64,000 bases of DNA from Amblyomma americanum (GCF_052857255.1 NC_135505.1:63650149-63714148), one strand, 5' to 3'; shown: positions 30,886 through 43,247, counted from the first letter of the stretch. Numbers and translations: made by a program. The notes: a model not told the origin generated them from the sequence alone.

Positions 30886-32852
30886 ATGCATATTTCTGAT
30901 TTCAAACCGCGATGCACCTCCAGCGTGATTCACTGCCTTTCCATGACTGACAACTCGCTTTCCACGCATGAGCGCCTTGCTCTGTTGGCCATCCTCCTGA
31001 GACACTGCTCCGTGTTTGACTTTTCACAGCGCGGCGGTTCACATTCCATTCCATCTTTTCGGACTCTTCACGGGGTTGACACTAGCTCCTCACAACCGAT
31101 CCGGCAAAAGCCCACATCAAGTACCACCGTCTGCTCGGATAATTCTTCTCCGGAAAAAACGACGGGTCGTGGCGTTTTTGCATTCGTCACCGTCGTCTGA
31201 ATGTCGTCTCTACAAAAGACGCATAGCACCTTCCTCGAATCAACGATACCATACAGTCTTTTTATCGGCCTCCTACTTCTCTTCTGTAGACCTCCGATCA
31301 GGATATTGGCAAATTCTTATGCATCCCGCGGAGAAAAAGGAAACTGCTTTTATGACATCTCACGGCGTGTATATATTTAACGCGATGCTGCTCGTCTTTT
31401 GCAATGCGCCTGACACCATTGAGGGATTTATGAACACTATACCACGCGGTTTGAAATCGAAAATATCAATGTGCTATGTACTACGCTGTTCTACGTACTA
31501 CATGTGCCACGTTCAGTGAGCACAGCGACAGTTAGGTTTCCGTCCTGGAGTGTGTGCGCAAAGCTGGCCTTCTGCTCAACTCTAAAATGTGCCGCTTGGC
31601 GCGCGTCAAGAGTTAGAGCATAGACACACGGTTGACAAAGATGGCGTTAGACCTTATCCCGCCAAGACGCCAGCTGTCGAGTCGTTCAAGCAGCCCCAGT
31701 CTGTTAAAGAGCTGCGGAGTTTTTTTTGCTCATGCTCGTACTTTTGCCGCTTTATTCAACGCTTTGCGTATATTTCGTACACCCTGACAGGATTACTTCC
31801 GAAAGATGTGGCTTTTGTGTGAACCGCTGCATGCGTCTCCTCCTTCCGACAGCTGAATTTTTTTCTGCAATTTTTTTCTGAGGCCGCACCCTGTCTTTTG
31901 CCACTTCGATCTATCTGTTCCCACAGAGATTCGCAGCGACGCAAGCGGTGCTGCAATCGGAGCTGTTCTCGTTCAGTGTTGCGGAAACAAAGAGCACGTT
32001 GTTGCGTATGCGCGTCGCTCGCACAGTAAGCCGGAGCATAATTATATGCTCAGAGAACAGGAACGCATCGCTGTCTTCTTCGCCACGTAGCGTTTTAGTT
32101 CAGATCTCTACTGTCAACCGTTCACCATCGCCGCCGACCGCCATGCCCTCTGCTAGCTCGTTAACCTTCGTGACCCGTGAGAGCGTCTCGCACGGTATGC
32201 TCTCCGGCTACAAGAGCAGGACTACATGACCGTCTGTGTGGTCGACGGCACGCTGACGTGGACTGTTTTCGCGGATGATCCTCCATGATAGTGTCTAATG
32301 CCAATAATTTCGACCATTGCATCACGTGAGCTTCGCCGGCTTTTCCTAACATCACTACGGTCAAAGCGGAACAACAAAAAGATTCAAACTTACGGTCTAT
32401 ACTTGCGGCGGCTGAAGACCCTCTGGCCCTTTCTGTGTCAGAGATGTGTGTTATGGAAGAACTATTCTTCTACGGGCCACCGCTTCCTGATGGTTGTTTC
32501 AAAAAGCCTCTTTATGTCCGTCTTGCAGGCCATGCACGACGAGCATACACATGGACATCTGGGCTCGGCACGAACGCTCCATCGTACACTGGCACCTTTT
32601 CACCGAATACGCGGGCCACGACTGAGTGGTACGTCGGCACCTGCGCTCACTGTGAGCAATACGAGCGACCCACTAGCGTTACATCCGGGCAACTTCACCC
32701 TGTAACTCCACCTGGAGTACTGTTTAAGCAAGTGGGCGAGATATCCGGGGTTCATTTGCGAAGAGCCATAATAGAAACCGCTGGAGAGTGGTTTGCACTG
32801 ATTACCTTTATCAGGATTGTGAAACGGGAGCGCGACTGGCTGGCTGGCTGGA

Positions 32853-32894
<42 letters not shown>

Positions 32895-33050
32895 CCTGAC
32901 ATGCCTAAGCGGAAATTAAGTCGGTGCCGCGTGGCACATCGACTAAAATGCCTGCCGCCGGCTCCAGCCTGCAGTAGTGCACGTTCTCCGTATGAAGCCC
33001 TATTTCACGCACTTACCTGCAGCGCTTCCAGTTTTTTCTTTATGACGCAC
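30886..33050 (+). mobile_element. Decayed Ty3 element, copy A
   Basis: Fragments in order: LSTHERLALLAILLRHCSVF (linker before RT), SASYFSSVDLRSGYWQILMH and FMTSHGVYIFNAMLLVF (RT, with the catalytic YLDD lost), ELRSFFCSCSYFCRFIQRFA (connection domain), RNase H remnants, and the integrase HHCC finger around 32500-32660 (AHCEQYERPTSV). After a CTGG expansion (32838-32896) come in-frame relics of the integrase core. Many stops. It is more diverged than the 20-30 kb element and shared with copy B (47300-48875), hence older than the duplication. Confidence 0.85.
32838..32896. repeat. (CTGG)n microsatellite in integrase relic
   Basis: About 14 copies of GGCT/CTGG starting exactly in GCGACTGGCTG, the codons for Asp-Trp-Leu of the integrase motif DWLTRY. 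Confidence 0.9.
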
Positions 33051-33061
33051 GAGTCCATTTT

Positions 33062-33450
<389 letters not shown>

Positions 33451-33650
33451 TAAGGCTGCACCCTTTAAATCAGGCGGTGTACACGCCACCCAGCATTGAC
33501 TTGTGAAATTTTTGCTCTTGTCTTGATTTTAACCACCAATCAGATGACCTTCGCTTGGTGTTCTACCCTCTGAAAATCTACTTCCCTTTCACTCTCCTTA
33601 AACCCAAACGCTTAGTATAAATCAGCAACGCAACTTTCCATCGTAGGGTC
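33451..33650 (-). mobile_element. LINE 3' UTR with CATC tail (second copy)
   Basis: It matches 18131-18330 (CACCCTTTAAATC on the plus strand here, AACCCTTTAAATC there, TTGTCTTGATTTT in both). It contains only the extreme 3' end, followed on the LINE strand by (CATC)n. It interrupts the old Ty3 element between integrase relics and the putative LTR. Confidence 0.8.
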
Positions 33651-33808
33651 AAGAGGGGTTAATAATGCCACCTGGTGGCCTCAGGTAACGCCTGCAGGTG
33701 AATGGGGTGAGGTTTGCTTTCGCTCCCTGGGGGCTTTTCTGCGAACACTATCGTTGAAGAGTGCCTCGTCCTTTTGTTACGTGACAATCTTGACGCATGC
33801 CAACTATT
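33651..33808 (+). repeat. Putative LTR start of the decayed Ty3 (copy A)
   Basis: AAGAGGGGTTAATAATGCC (purine run then element start), GGTGGCCTCAGGTA, CCCTGGGGGCTTTTC and TTACGTGA match 53040-53200, which follows another integrase C-terminus. This position, downstream of integrase and after a purine run, fits a 3' LTR. Confidence 0.5.
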
Positions 33809-34041
33809 GGTTTTGGTTGTCTGGGGTTTAACGTCCCAGAATGACTGAGGCTTTGAAGGACGCCATAGTGGTGGGCACCAGCAAATTTCAGCCGCCTGTG
33901 GTTCTTTATCGCGCGCTGTGAGCCAACTGCACACTAGACCCTACCATTCAGCCTCGGTCTAAATACGCCTTTCCCGGCTGGGGTCGAACCCGCGTCTTTC
34001 GGACCAGTAGCTGAGCATCAATTCACTGAGCCACTACGGCG
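33809..34041 (-). mobile_element. SINE-1, diverged full copy
   Basis: Same architecture as 35-271: minus-strand head GGCGCCGTAGTGGCTCAGTG (A box), CGGGTTCGACCCC (B box), end TGGGACGTTAAACCCCAGAC. Flanked by GCCAACTATT (33799-33808) and GCCAATTGTC (34041-34050), a plausible target duplication. Absent from copy B. Confidence 0.85.
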
Positions 34042-34577
34042 CCAATTGTCTATCATTAGAAAGAGGTTCCAATTGGGAAAAAGTCTTATTATTCATTTAG
34101 GCTGTCACGTCATTCCCTTAAGACTGCACAGTTTTAGTTGCCTCCTTAAACTACACATATATACCCAGAGCGCAGCCACCTGTTGTCACCTAGAGGTGCC
34201 GCGCCGGATGTGCCCTCCCTCTACTGCAACTGCGTCGATTAGGCGCAGCCCTTGTGTGTGCGCTCCAACACATGAAGGGAAAGTCGCTTGGATAGATATA
34301 CCAGCGGTAGATCCATGGCATCCCTATTTACTGCAGTAGCAGTAGGCACTCGAGACAGCGTTTGCGTTTGAGGTCGTTTAGGTAACGCTATCATTGCGGC
34401 AGCAGTAGGTGGCCCCGTTTTTGAGAAAAGCCGACGTACGCGCGTCCCACGTTATCAAGAAAAGGCAGGTGTAAAAAGTTGGAGTCGTCACATAACCTCC
34501 GTGTTAAAGGTTTGACGCGATAGCTATAATGAGTTCATGCCTGTATATGCAGAATTACTCACTTATTAGTTAACACT
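34042..34577. other. Non-coding; last 100 bp duplicated in copy B
   Basis: No gene recognised. From about 34490 it aligns with 54395 onward. Confidence 0.4.
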
Positions 34578-34985
34578 GGTGCAACCTCGCCAGTCCCCAT
34601 ACCTATCCTGGCGTAATTATTCAGCGAATAGGCGATCTGCCACTGCACTGCGATGAGAGGTGCTGCCACAGGTTCAGTTCGTGCGACCCGGGTTGCTCGT
34701 CCCGAGAAACCTCACGACTAATAATTAATTTAACTGCCACCTGCAGCGGCAGTTTCCTCACAATTCGCGTACAGGTGAGCATGAAGCCAAAAGGTCACGT
34801 TATCTTGTTAGGGCAGCGTGGCTGGATTACAGGGGACTTCTCACTCACAACGCCGACGACGTGCACGACGACGACGCAGGATTTTGTGAAGAAGGAGAAC
34901 CTTGACACTGTTGTGTGTTTAAATGAATGACCGCTCGAAAGAAGTCACGTGATGTTGAGATGTCATCGAAACATGCCCACCGTGA
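34578..34985. mobile_element. Terminal-inverted-repeat (MITE-like) element, copy A
   Basis: The left arm 34578-34668 (GGTGCAACCTCGCCAGTC ... GAGAGGTGCTGCC) matches the left arm in copy B. The interior (TAATTTAACTGCCACCTGC, TGTGTGTTTAAATGAATGA) matches copy B only as its reverse complement. The right arm is badly eroded. Non-autonomous; no transposase frame. Confidence 0.65.
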
Positions 34986-35344
34986 CATGTGGTTATGTGC
35001 CAGACTGCCATACCGGCGTCCGTCCGCCTATGTGAAGAAAAAGTGCATGGCTCATCTGCCACAATAAATTTCCTGTTCCAGAGAAAAGCTTGCATCCGTC
35101 CGTCCGTTCATGTCACAGAAGAGCTGGTCGTCAACCTGCAACGGGAGGGAGGAGGAAACCTGCTAACCGTGCTGTTGCTAGCATGCCACCATGGCAGGTG
35201 ACAATTGGCGTAGAGAGGTCACTTGGGGGCTGTGGCACCGTCGTGACGTCCGGGCATTTAGTACTGGCTGAGAGGGTCATAACGCCATCCAATCCCCGTG
35301 GCGGAGTCTTTGAAGAAAGCAAAATTTCTTTTTGAAGGAGGAAA

Positions 35345-35425
35345 ACAGTTGTCGAGCAGGAATCGAACCGCTGCCCTCTAAGTCGCAGTGCCGAACGTGC
35401 AGCCTATAATTCACAGAGAAAGGTT
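35345..35425 (-). other. tRNA-like sequence (copy A)
   Basis: On the minus strand: GGCTGCACGTTCGGCACTG and GCAGCGGTTCGATTCCTGC, a good B box/T arm with a loose A box upstream. Also in copy B (55225-55300). No acceptor stem closes. Probably the head of an old SINE. Confidence 0.5.
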
Positions 35426-35765
35426 TGCACAGTGCAAGCTAAGAGTGCACTGCAGGCGTACTTGAATGACAGAGACCTCATTGATATTGCACTGCAGTTT
35501 TAAGTGTAGGTTAAGCGTTGTCCAAGTTTTTCTCTTCATTTTTCCTTCTGTTATTTGTGATCCTAAAGTTGCCACACTGCGTAAAGGTTGTCAGTAAGTA
35601 ACCTTATGAAGCGTTACTGAAATCTGGTTATGTGTAAAAAGTAATATAAACGTCGAGCGTAAATGTTTTGAAGGGAAAATCTTCACTACGCTAGTTAAAG
35701 CAGTCGTCGCGTAGGCCGCAGAATGAGCTTGAACAGCATTCAGCCCAAACACGTTAGCCATGTAT
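35426..35765. other. Duplicated non-coding DNA
   Basis: It aligns with 55300-55560 up to about 35690. No gene. Confidence 0.4.
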
Positions 35766-35960
35766 GACCATATGTGGCAAGTTATGGTGTCGTGACCTTA
35801 ACCCCTGACCTTGACCCATAAACTTTTGTTGACCTTCCACCTCTGACCTTTGAGCTTTGATATCGTGTGACCATTGGGTTGACCTTTCACTTCTGACCTT
35901 AAGAACATTCAATAGGGTGATGTGAAGCCATGTGATGACATCCGATTAGGGTGTCGTAAG
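35766..35960. repeat. Degenerate TGACC array
   Basis: About nine TGACC words within about 150 bp (GTGACCTTAACC, CTGACCTTGACCC, TTGACCTTCCACC, CTGACCTTTGAG, TTGACCTTTCAC...), plus CACGTGG downstream. Copy B lacks the whole 35690-36125 segment. Confidence 0.7.
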
Positions 35961-36229
35961 ACCATGTTATGCCACGTCATAGCCACGTGGTCGTGTTAGA
36001 ATATAAAGAACGGCTGTCTCGAGCATGAAGCAGAGCTGCCATGGACGAGCATCAGACACTTTGCAAGCGTCCTTTTTGAATTCAAGGTTTAGTCAAGATC
36101 AGCCACTGCCATTTTTTTTTTCGTCACCTACAAGTGGAAATTTGAGTCATTATTGGGTGACAGGCCTGCCTCTTGAAGAACACAACCGCTCAACAGCTGA
36201 GTTCCTTGACATGTTCGTAGTAAGTGGTG

Positions 36230-36340
36230 CACATTGTTGTTGGAATCGAGTGCTTCGCAGTGAGAGAGTTTTTACGGCGCAGGAATGTACTCACTTCGCC
36301 ACTGGTGGCGAACTGCAGCCTTTTGAAGGAACTTATGAAC
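36230..36340 (-). mobile_element. LINE C-terminal finger relic (copy A)
   Basis: The minus strand reads LSHCEALDSNNNVHHLLRTC, matching CLHCEAHAFDTTVHHLLGTC of copy B (55489-55782). The C-x-x-C ... H ... C spacing is that of LINE C-terminal fingers. The 190-residue plus-strand frame over this place is therefore probably antisense. Short and decayed. Confidence 0.5.
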
Positions 36341-36666
36341 TTTTAGCAAAATCATTTATTGCATACTCACATTACATGGCTCTTCGTCAACATCATCTTT
36401 GTATTTATGATCCGGCAGTGGCACTTTCTTACCCTCTGTTCGAAGGAAAGGCCTACTGCGGTGAAACACAATGTTCTTACTTCTGCGGCAGCTACGAGAG
36501 GCATCTTTCAGAGAGCCACATCTTCTTCATGAACATGGTTTTCAATTGTTTTGTAAAAAACTGCCTTGGCAAAAGCAGCTTGATGAAAGACGCCTAGAGT
36601 ATTTAAACGCTTCAATTTTTGTATAGCAATTAAACCACCGCCTTACTTACCTGCTAAACAGTATGT

Positions 36667-37306
36667 TTCTTAAGGAACGAAACAGCGCAACTAAAACGAA
36701 GGACCACAAAAGGAGTTACACGGACAAGCGCTGACTTACAACTGACTGTTTTAATCGAAAAACCGCATATAAATAATCTCTAATCACTACGTCACATCCT
36801 AACGTCATCATCACAAACTACTAACATATAAAGAAAGGAAATACCATTTGCTGAATCTAAAGCACCTACAGGCTCCCACGTTGTTCCAAAAGTCATATCT
36901 CACGCTTAAACTAGGCCATCGAAGTGCTGCTCACACACGAGTCACCTTCTGTAATGACATGATAAGTCTCTCCCACTTCCTGTACTAGTTGCTCTTTATG
37001 ATGAAACAGCACCACATATCTTCACCGAAGGTGACTCGTGTGTGAGCATCACTTTGTTGGTTTTGTCTAAGCGTGAGATATGGATGTTGAAACAACGTGG
37101 GAGTCTGTAGGTGCTTAAGATTCAGCAAATGGTAGTTCCTCTCTTTACATGTTAGTAGTTTGTGATATGACGTGAAGATGTGATGCAGTGATTAGAGAAT
37201 ACTTATATGTAGTTTTCCGATTAAAACAGTCATTTGTAAGTAAGCGTTTGTCTGTGTATTTCCTTTTCTGGTCCTTCATTTTAGTCGCGCTGTTTCGTTT
37301 CTTAGG
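36667..37306. mobile_element. Foldback element, about 640 bp
   Basis: Arms 36667-36951 and about 37025-37306 are reverse complements over some 285 bp at roughly 85-90% by eye (for example AACGAAACAGCGC / GCGCTGTTTCGTT and AACTACTAACAT / ATGTTAGTAGTT). The spacer is about 75 bp. Copy B is uninterrupted at the matching place near 56490. It contains ACAAGCGCTGA-like words also seen at 60050-60075. No coding capacity; it could be two head-to-head terminal pieces of one retroelement. Confidence 0.85.
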
Positions 37307-37929
37307 ATGCAATACCAACTCGCCCACTATGCTATGTTGAAACAATACGTGGAGGTTACACCAGCGCTAATTCGGATGAAAAGCAGTAGTGGCTTCGCAT
37401 CACAGTTTCTCAATCACTGAATTCTTTTTTATGTATACTGTTGACGCCCGCTTGAGCGTTGCTGCAGGGAGGGTATGCAATACAATGCGTAACAGACAAA
37501 ATTGGCATCTGATAAGGTCAAGTTGAACTCCGCCGACACAAAATTTCAATGGCACGTTCGAATATATGCACATCCGGTTGTACAACAACTTCAACAGCCA
37601 ATAAACTTCAAATTTGAACCACATCATGAAAAAATGAGTAACGAGAAAATTTAATTTGAATACAGCTGCCAGCCATTAGTATGCGATAGTTGGTTGAATA
37701 TTATTACAGTGTCACAGATGTGTTGGCACGAGCTTCGGAATCATGTTCTGCAGTGTATTTGTAAATAACGTCACGAGAATGCCCGTCCATTCTTCGTCCC
37801 GCTGGATGTGCGTAACTCCGGCCTCACGCACAGATCCAGCGTTCAGAACACGAAGTTCAGCAGCGGAGCATTCTGGCACTCCCACAACATGGCTTATTAC
37901 AGGGAAGAGGTACAAAGAACTTTATGGCA
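37307..37929. other. Duplicated non-coding DNA
   Basis: It aligns with 56530-57085 (for example ATGTTCTGCAGTGT in both). Conserved short frames exist but none is recognisable. Confidence 0.4.
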
Positions 37930-38105
37930 GGGACGGTGACACCACCAGAGAAGGCCGATGGTGAAAGCGGCCGCCACTATACGCCTAGGCGGGATGAATG
38001 GCGCACGATAATGATCCAAAGTGGTCGAAAGTACTACCGAACACTGCACTACGGCACCTCTTGCTCGTTTTCTCACTTAACTCCCCTTTTACTCTTCTTC
38101 ACGGC
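37930..38105 (+). mobile_element. Old SINE-2 relic (copy A)
   Basis: ATGATCCAAAGTGGTCGAAA, CACTACGGCACCTCTTGCTC and TCTCACTTAACTCC follow the SINE-2 body. Present at 57090-57245 in copy B, so inserted before duplication. Confidence 0.6.
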
Positions 38106-38587
38106 GGAGCATGTCGAAAGACAGTTGCCTTGAGCAACGCGTCTCTGAAATAAAGCCTCACTCAGTGGCTAGTCGCCACGCGTGGTCTGTGGCGCACAGT
38201 GCGTCCGGGAGATACGACGCAGGCCAAGGAATCTTGATGGGTGATTTAAGCTTCGAACTAAGGCTATGACTCAATAGCGTCAATGGGTACCTTCTGCGTC
38301 GTGTGGACCTCTCTGCGTATGGCTCCAAAGACACGGGCACTGTTCCTTCGCTCACCATAACATAGCGCTTAACATAGTTAAGAGTACAATCCAGTAGGAT
38401 TGGTGATTCCTCCCGAGCAAGTTCTGAAAAAGGAGGAATGGTAACACGAAGAGAGATGCCGACAGTCAGGCGAACTACGGTTTGTTGTCGCTTCGCTTCA
38501 TATCAACACCACACCCGGTAAAGTGATTAATATTGCACTTCTAATTTATTAGCCAACGCGTCAGCTATGCTATCATATCATGCGTTG

Positions 38588-38819
38588 GTTTGGTTTATGG
38601 GGGTTTAACGTCCCAAAGCGACTCAGGCTATGAGAGACGCAGTAGTGAAGGGCTCCGGAAATTTCGACCACCTGGAGTTCTTTAACGTGCACTGACATCG
38701 CACAGCACACGGGCCTCTAGAATTTCGCCTCCATCGAAATTCGAACGCCGCGGCCGGGATCGAACCCGCGTCTTTCGGGCCAGCAGCCGAGCGCAATAAC
38801 CACTAAGCCACGGCGGCGG
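38588..38819 (-). mobile_element. SINE-1, well preserved
   Basis: Minus strand: CCGCCGCCGTGGCTTAGTGG head with A box, CGGGTTCGATCCCGG B box, body GTGCACGTTAAAGAACTCCA and end TTTGGGACGTTAAACCCCC. Closest in sequence to 35-271. Copy B shows the empty site near 58375. Confidence 0.92.
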
Positions 38820-38965
38820 CTTCATGTCACGCTTTGGCGAGCTCCTTAAGAACAGTACCAAAGAACCATTTTGAGGTTATTTTCATAGCTTTAGATCGGG
38901 CTAGTTGGCTGACAAGTGGAAGCATTTTAGGGCACCTATTCCGAGCCTGTCGCAGTCGTAAATGC

Positions 38966-38983
38966 CCCCCCCCCCCCCCCCCA
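38966..38983. repeat. Poly-C run
   Basis: About 18 C in a row; prone to assembly length error. Confidence 0.9.
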
Positions 38984-39097
38984 AATATTCTTTAATTCTG
39001 TTTCTGGCAAAGCCTGGTTGAAGTTGAAACAAAATTCGCTCCCGTGGCGATTTTCGCTATTCGGGGTTACGCCTACGGACAAGGACTCTGTCCTAAC

Positions 39098-39574
39098 CCA
39101 ACAATTCCTGACGCCTGTAAAGACGCTGAAATGATAATTTTAATAAGCAGATAGTGAATTGTAAAAGAAGGGCGTTGAAAGCATTCTTTAGACCTAAGAT
39201 GTATAAAACAGAGGTGCGGCTTTGGGTTACTGTGAGCGAAAATTGCACTTGGGAGACAACTCCTACAAAGATCTTTAAACAAACAGATGAACAGAGACCA
39301 TTTCCTTGTAAATGATCATAAGCAAGTAAATCTTTCCCTGATGACACACGACAAGGATCGTTTCCCATTTTCTGCAGACTTAGAGACCTAGCTCTTTTAT
39401 TCCATGGTTCGCCAGGAGCAGTTCACATCACATAACAATTGCATTGAAAAACCTGGCGTTATACTTTTACAGAATTCTGCTTGAACATCTGTTAAAAATT
39501 TTTCAGTCGATTTCGAATTTTGCCTTCAAAGCTATTTCTCTTGCTTTTTTAGCTACCAACACTACTTAAAACTA
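39098..39574. other. Junction between duplication copies
   Basis: AT-rich, no gene. Similarity to copy B's end is lost here; copy B's start begins at about 39575. Confidence 0.4.
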
Positions 39575-40158
39575 TACGAATATGCATTGCGTCATCCACC
39601 GCATAGAATTTAAGCTCAATTCTTTTAGACAACATTGACCATATTCTAGTATCTGCTTGTAACCTGGATAAGGTCATAAAGTCTTGCGATGTGTTTGTAA
39701 TTCATTCATATTTTTGTACTAAAAGAACCGTTTACATTACTGCAATACTGTTCGCATTATACACACTTTTATGAAGCATGAATAGTGACTGGCCTTCAGC
39801 TTTGAAATACCGAACAGTAATGAACTTTAGTTTTTGGATTTACGTGCCAAGTTTTGGTGGGCACCACATCAGTTTGGCATATGTACCACATGCGCGAAAA
39901 AAATCTTCCCATAAGTCTTGGATCAATATAAAGTAATGAATAGAAGCATGGTTATCTAGTGTGAACAAGCTGCACTTAATAAAACGTTTGCTTCTGAAAT
40001 GCAGACCAGCTTTGAAAACATTTATGGGAGAATTTTAATGCGTTAGCGTTAGATTCATGTAAGGGCAGTGTCAGCCGTATGTGCTCGTGTCTGCGTGATA
40101 TGTGTTGTGACCGTGAATAAATAAATATATAAATAAATAAAAGCCTCCCAAACTGATA

Positions 40159-40238
40159 GCCGCAAGCGGGATCTAAACCCTCGCCGCCGAGAAGAGATAA
40201 GCTTGGTTGGCCTCAGCTGTAGACCACTCCCCCATCGC
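40159..40238 (-). other. Type II tRNA-like sequence (copy B)
   Basis: Partner of 13998-14078: GCGATGGGGGAGTGGTCTAC and GAGGGTTTAGATCCCGC on the minus strand. No closed acceptor stem. Confidence 0.5.
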
Positions 40239-40569
40239 TACAGCCTTTCAACGCACGGGCTAGTGCCAAGCTTTCGTGCAGTGTCCACACCGAGAGCACT
40301 CGTTTGCAGGTCTGCGCGCGGAGGAGGTCGCAAACTCGTGGCGCAGGGGCAAATTTTCGTCTAGAAGGTGTCCGGAATAGATCTGAAATGGTTGCGCTAA
40401 CGATAGGCAATAAGTGGGGCGGCAGTTTAATTCCTTTCTGGAGGCATCAATCTAGAACATTTTCTAGTGCGCACGAGATGCGAAGCGATAGCAAAAGAAA
40501 GCATACAAAAGAAAAGGAGCGATAATCCTAAAGCACAAAAATATGATAATGGAATTTGTGCCACCCAAT

Positions 40570-41060
40570 TATTTTTGGCTTCCGGGTACCCATTGTCGGT
40601 CATGACGGCTGTGGCCAAACCCGTCCGAAAAAACAAGTGGTCAGGCACAACAAGTTCGAAGAGAAGGAAAGTGAAATCACCTTTGCGAGTGAAAGTGCTC
40701 CCCTACCTGTAATAAATCATCCCACAACGTGAGCAGTGTTACGAGCAGGTTTGTTGTATCCATGGTTTTCTTCGGCCATGTAAAAGATTGCCAAACCATA
40801 CCCACCTCTCTCCGGCAACGAAATACAAAGAAAAAGCATATCCGGCAAAATGTGCAGCATTCATCACGATTTGTTCGTGAAATATCACTGTCGTGCGAAA
40901 AGCCTGTGTCGGCCAATCTCCCCGATGTGTGAAAGGGCGTTTGTGGAAGAACGTATAAAATTTATGTCTTCGGAAAAGTTCACAGTGTGCCGGATTGCAT
41001 GTCTTGCCAGCAGTGTGCACCATATTTCGACAGTATGAAAAGTCTTTGTAAGTGTAAAGA
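40570..41060 (+). mobile_element. Decayed PLE endonuclease region (copy B)
   Basis: GYPLSVMTAVAKPVRKNKWS matches GFPCSVITAVAEALLRKTK of the 50-kb PLE. VREISLSCEKPVSANLPDV is a damaged VYEI-LSCGK-Y-GQT motif, and CRIACLASS continues it. Stops and shifts abound. It pairs with 14430-14900. Confidence 0.65.
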
Positions 41061-41985
41061 CAACAAAAGGAACTTTTGCACATAAAACGACAAGCACAAC
41101 AGAAGAACGAAAGAGGATAGACGCTCCTCCTGCTTCTTTTTGGCGCTTTTATTTCCCTCCTCAAATAATATACACAATGTAGGCCAAATCGTAGTTCTTC
41201 TAAAGTAAAGACGGACGCGTAAGTGAACTGCTGGAAGCGCGTCACACAAGTGAAATGACAAATGAATGCGTGAGCGATGCTTCAATTCTCCTGTACAGAT
41301 TGGAATGCCGGCTTTAGTCTGCCAGAAGACAAGATGCTTCTTAACGTGTCTGTGACCACTAGATTTTCCGTTCACACATTTGTGTGTACTGTGCGCGCAT
41401 GCGCTGCGCGCATCAAATATTTAGCATGATTCGTTGCAAAAAACTAGTGAGTGCTCCGTTTGTCCTTGAATGTGCGCGTTTCTTCCTTACGCAAACATTC
41501 ATTTTGCGCTTCAATAGTGTCTGAATATTTGTAGAAAACCTGACAATCATCTTCCTAAGGTGCAGTTATGAAACATTATGTGCCTCAGAGTTTAGGTCAG
41601 CTTTTTAAAGTACGTGCCTTTAGAAGAAAGTTTGCTGAACGCAGCAGAGGCGAAAATTCCTAGCGACACGCAATGCAGCGGAGAACAGCGTTTACATGAA
41701 CGACTGGATCCCGAAAAACAGAAAACAAACGAAGAAAAAGTTTCAAACGAGCACTAAAACAATTTAGACTAGATATAAAAGGTCCACTACATTTATGTTC
41801 ATACATTTCAAAAACTTCAAGTGCAATAATTCGTTCACAGAACAGGGTTACACATGGACTGAAAACCAACCACTGTCTAAACGAGGCTACTGGTTGGTTG
41901 AAACAAATGGCCTTTATTGGAATTTTTCAACGAAGCTGCAGCGTTTTTTGTGCCGAAACGTTGCTTTCTGGCATTGGCAATGAAT
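41061..41985. other. Duplicated non-coding DNA
   Basis: It aligns with 14905-15830. No gene recognised. Confidence 0.45.
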
Positions 41986-42503
41986 AACCTTGCTTCCCCT
42001 GAATACGCAATGCCTGTATGACTGCTGAGGTTTCCACTGAGTCGAATGCTTTCTCGTAATCAATAAAAGCTATATATAGAGGTTGGTTATATTTTGCGCA
42101 TTTCTCTATCACCTGATTGATAGTGTGAATATGATCTATTGTGGAATATCCTTTACGAAAGCCTGCCTGATCATTTGGTTGATTAAAATCTAACGTTGCC
42201 CTGACTCTATTAGCGATTACCTTAGTAAATACTTTGTAGGCAACGGATAGTAATTAGGGGATATAAGGGACTTATGACAAAATACTGGAAAATATATATA
42301 ACAACTGCACAGCTACTATAGTCCTCCAAAAAGTCAGCAATAAAATTCCAATAAGAAAGGGCGTCAGGCAAGGAGACACGATCTCGCCAATGCTGTTCAC
42401 CGCATGTTTACAGTAGGTATTTCGAGGCCTGAATTGGGAGCAGTTGGGAATAAGAATAAATTGAGAATACCTAAATAATCTGCGATTTGCTGATGACATT
42501 GCC

Positions 42504-43241
42504 TTGCTGAGTCACTCAGGAGGTGAACTGAAAATCATGATCAATGAGTTAGACAGGCAGAGCAGATCGATGGGTCTAAAAATTAACATGCAGAAAGCCA
42601 AGGTAATGTTCAACAGCCTAGCAAGGAAACAACAGTTCACAATTGGCAGCGAGAGCCTAGAAATTGTGACGGAATACGTCTACTTAGGGCAGGTAGTGAC
42701 AGCTGATCCGGATCGCGAGAGGGAAATAACTAGTAGGATAAGAATGGGGTGGAGAACATACGGCAAACTCTCGCAGATCATGAGTGGCAGTTTACCAACT
42801 TCCCTCAAGAGGAAATTGTACAACAGCATAATCTTACCGGTACTCACCTACGGGGCAGAAACGTGGAGGCTAACGAAAAGGGTTCAGATTAAGTTAAGGA
42901 CAACGCAGCGAGCCATGGAAAGAAAAATGATAGGTGTAACGTTAAGAGATCGGAAGCGGGCAGAGTGGGTGAGGGAACAAACACGGGTTAATGACATCCT
43001 AGTAGAAATCAAGAGAAAGAAATGGGCTTGGGCAGGGTATGTAATGCCAAGGCAAGATAACCGCTGGTCCTTAAGGGTAATGGAGTGGATTCTAAGAGAA
43101 AGTAAGCGGAGCAGGGGGCGGCAGAAGGTTAGGTGGGCGGATGAGATTAAGAAGTTTGCAGGCAAAGGGTGGATGCAGCTGGCAAAGGATAGGGTTAATT
43201 GGAGAGACATGGGAGAGGCCTTTGCCCTGCAGTGGGTGTAG
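42504..43241 (+). pseudogene. RTE-like LINE RT C-terminal region
   Basis: 245 open residues. The catalytic FADD sits just upstream (42486-42497) in the same frame. Motifs include LDRQSRSMGLKINMQKAKVM, YVYLGQVVTADPDREREITS, ILPVLTYGAETWRLTKRVQI, then AMERKMIGVTLRDRKRAEWV and GRQKVRWADEIKKFAGKGW. The frame ends FALQWV at 43241, right before the GAT tail. Well preserved, so a recent insertion, but the element lacks its endonuclease and has an inverted 5' half. Confidence 0.9.
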
Positions 43242-43247
43242 TAAGGC

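Noticed and set aside
36025..36597. 190-aa plus-strand frame as a cysteine-rich host protein
   Set aside because: It is not kept in copy B on the plus strand, and the minus strand shows a conserved LINE finger there.
40739..41245. 168-aa minus frame conserved with copy A
   Set aside because: The plus strand carries a decayed PLE endonuclease; the minus frame is its antisense.
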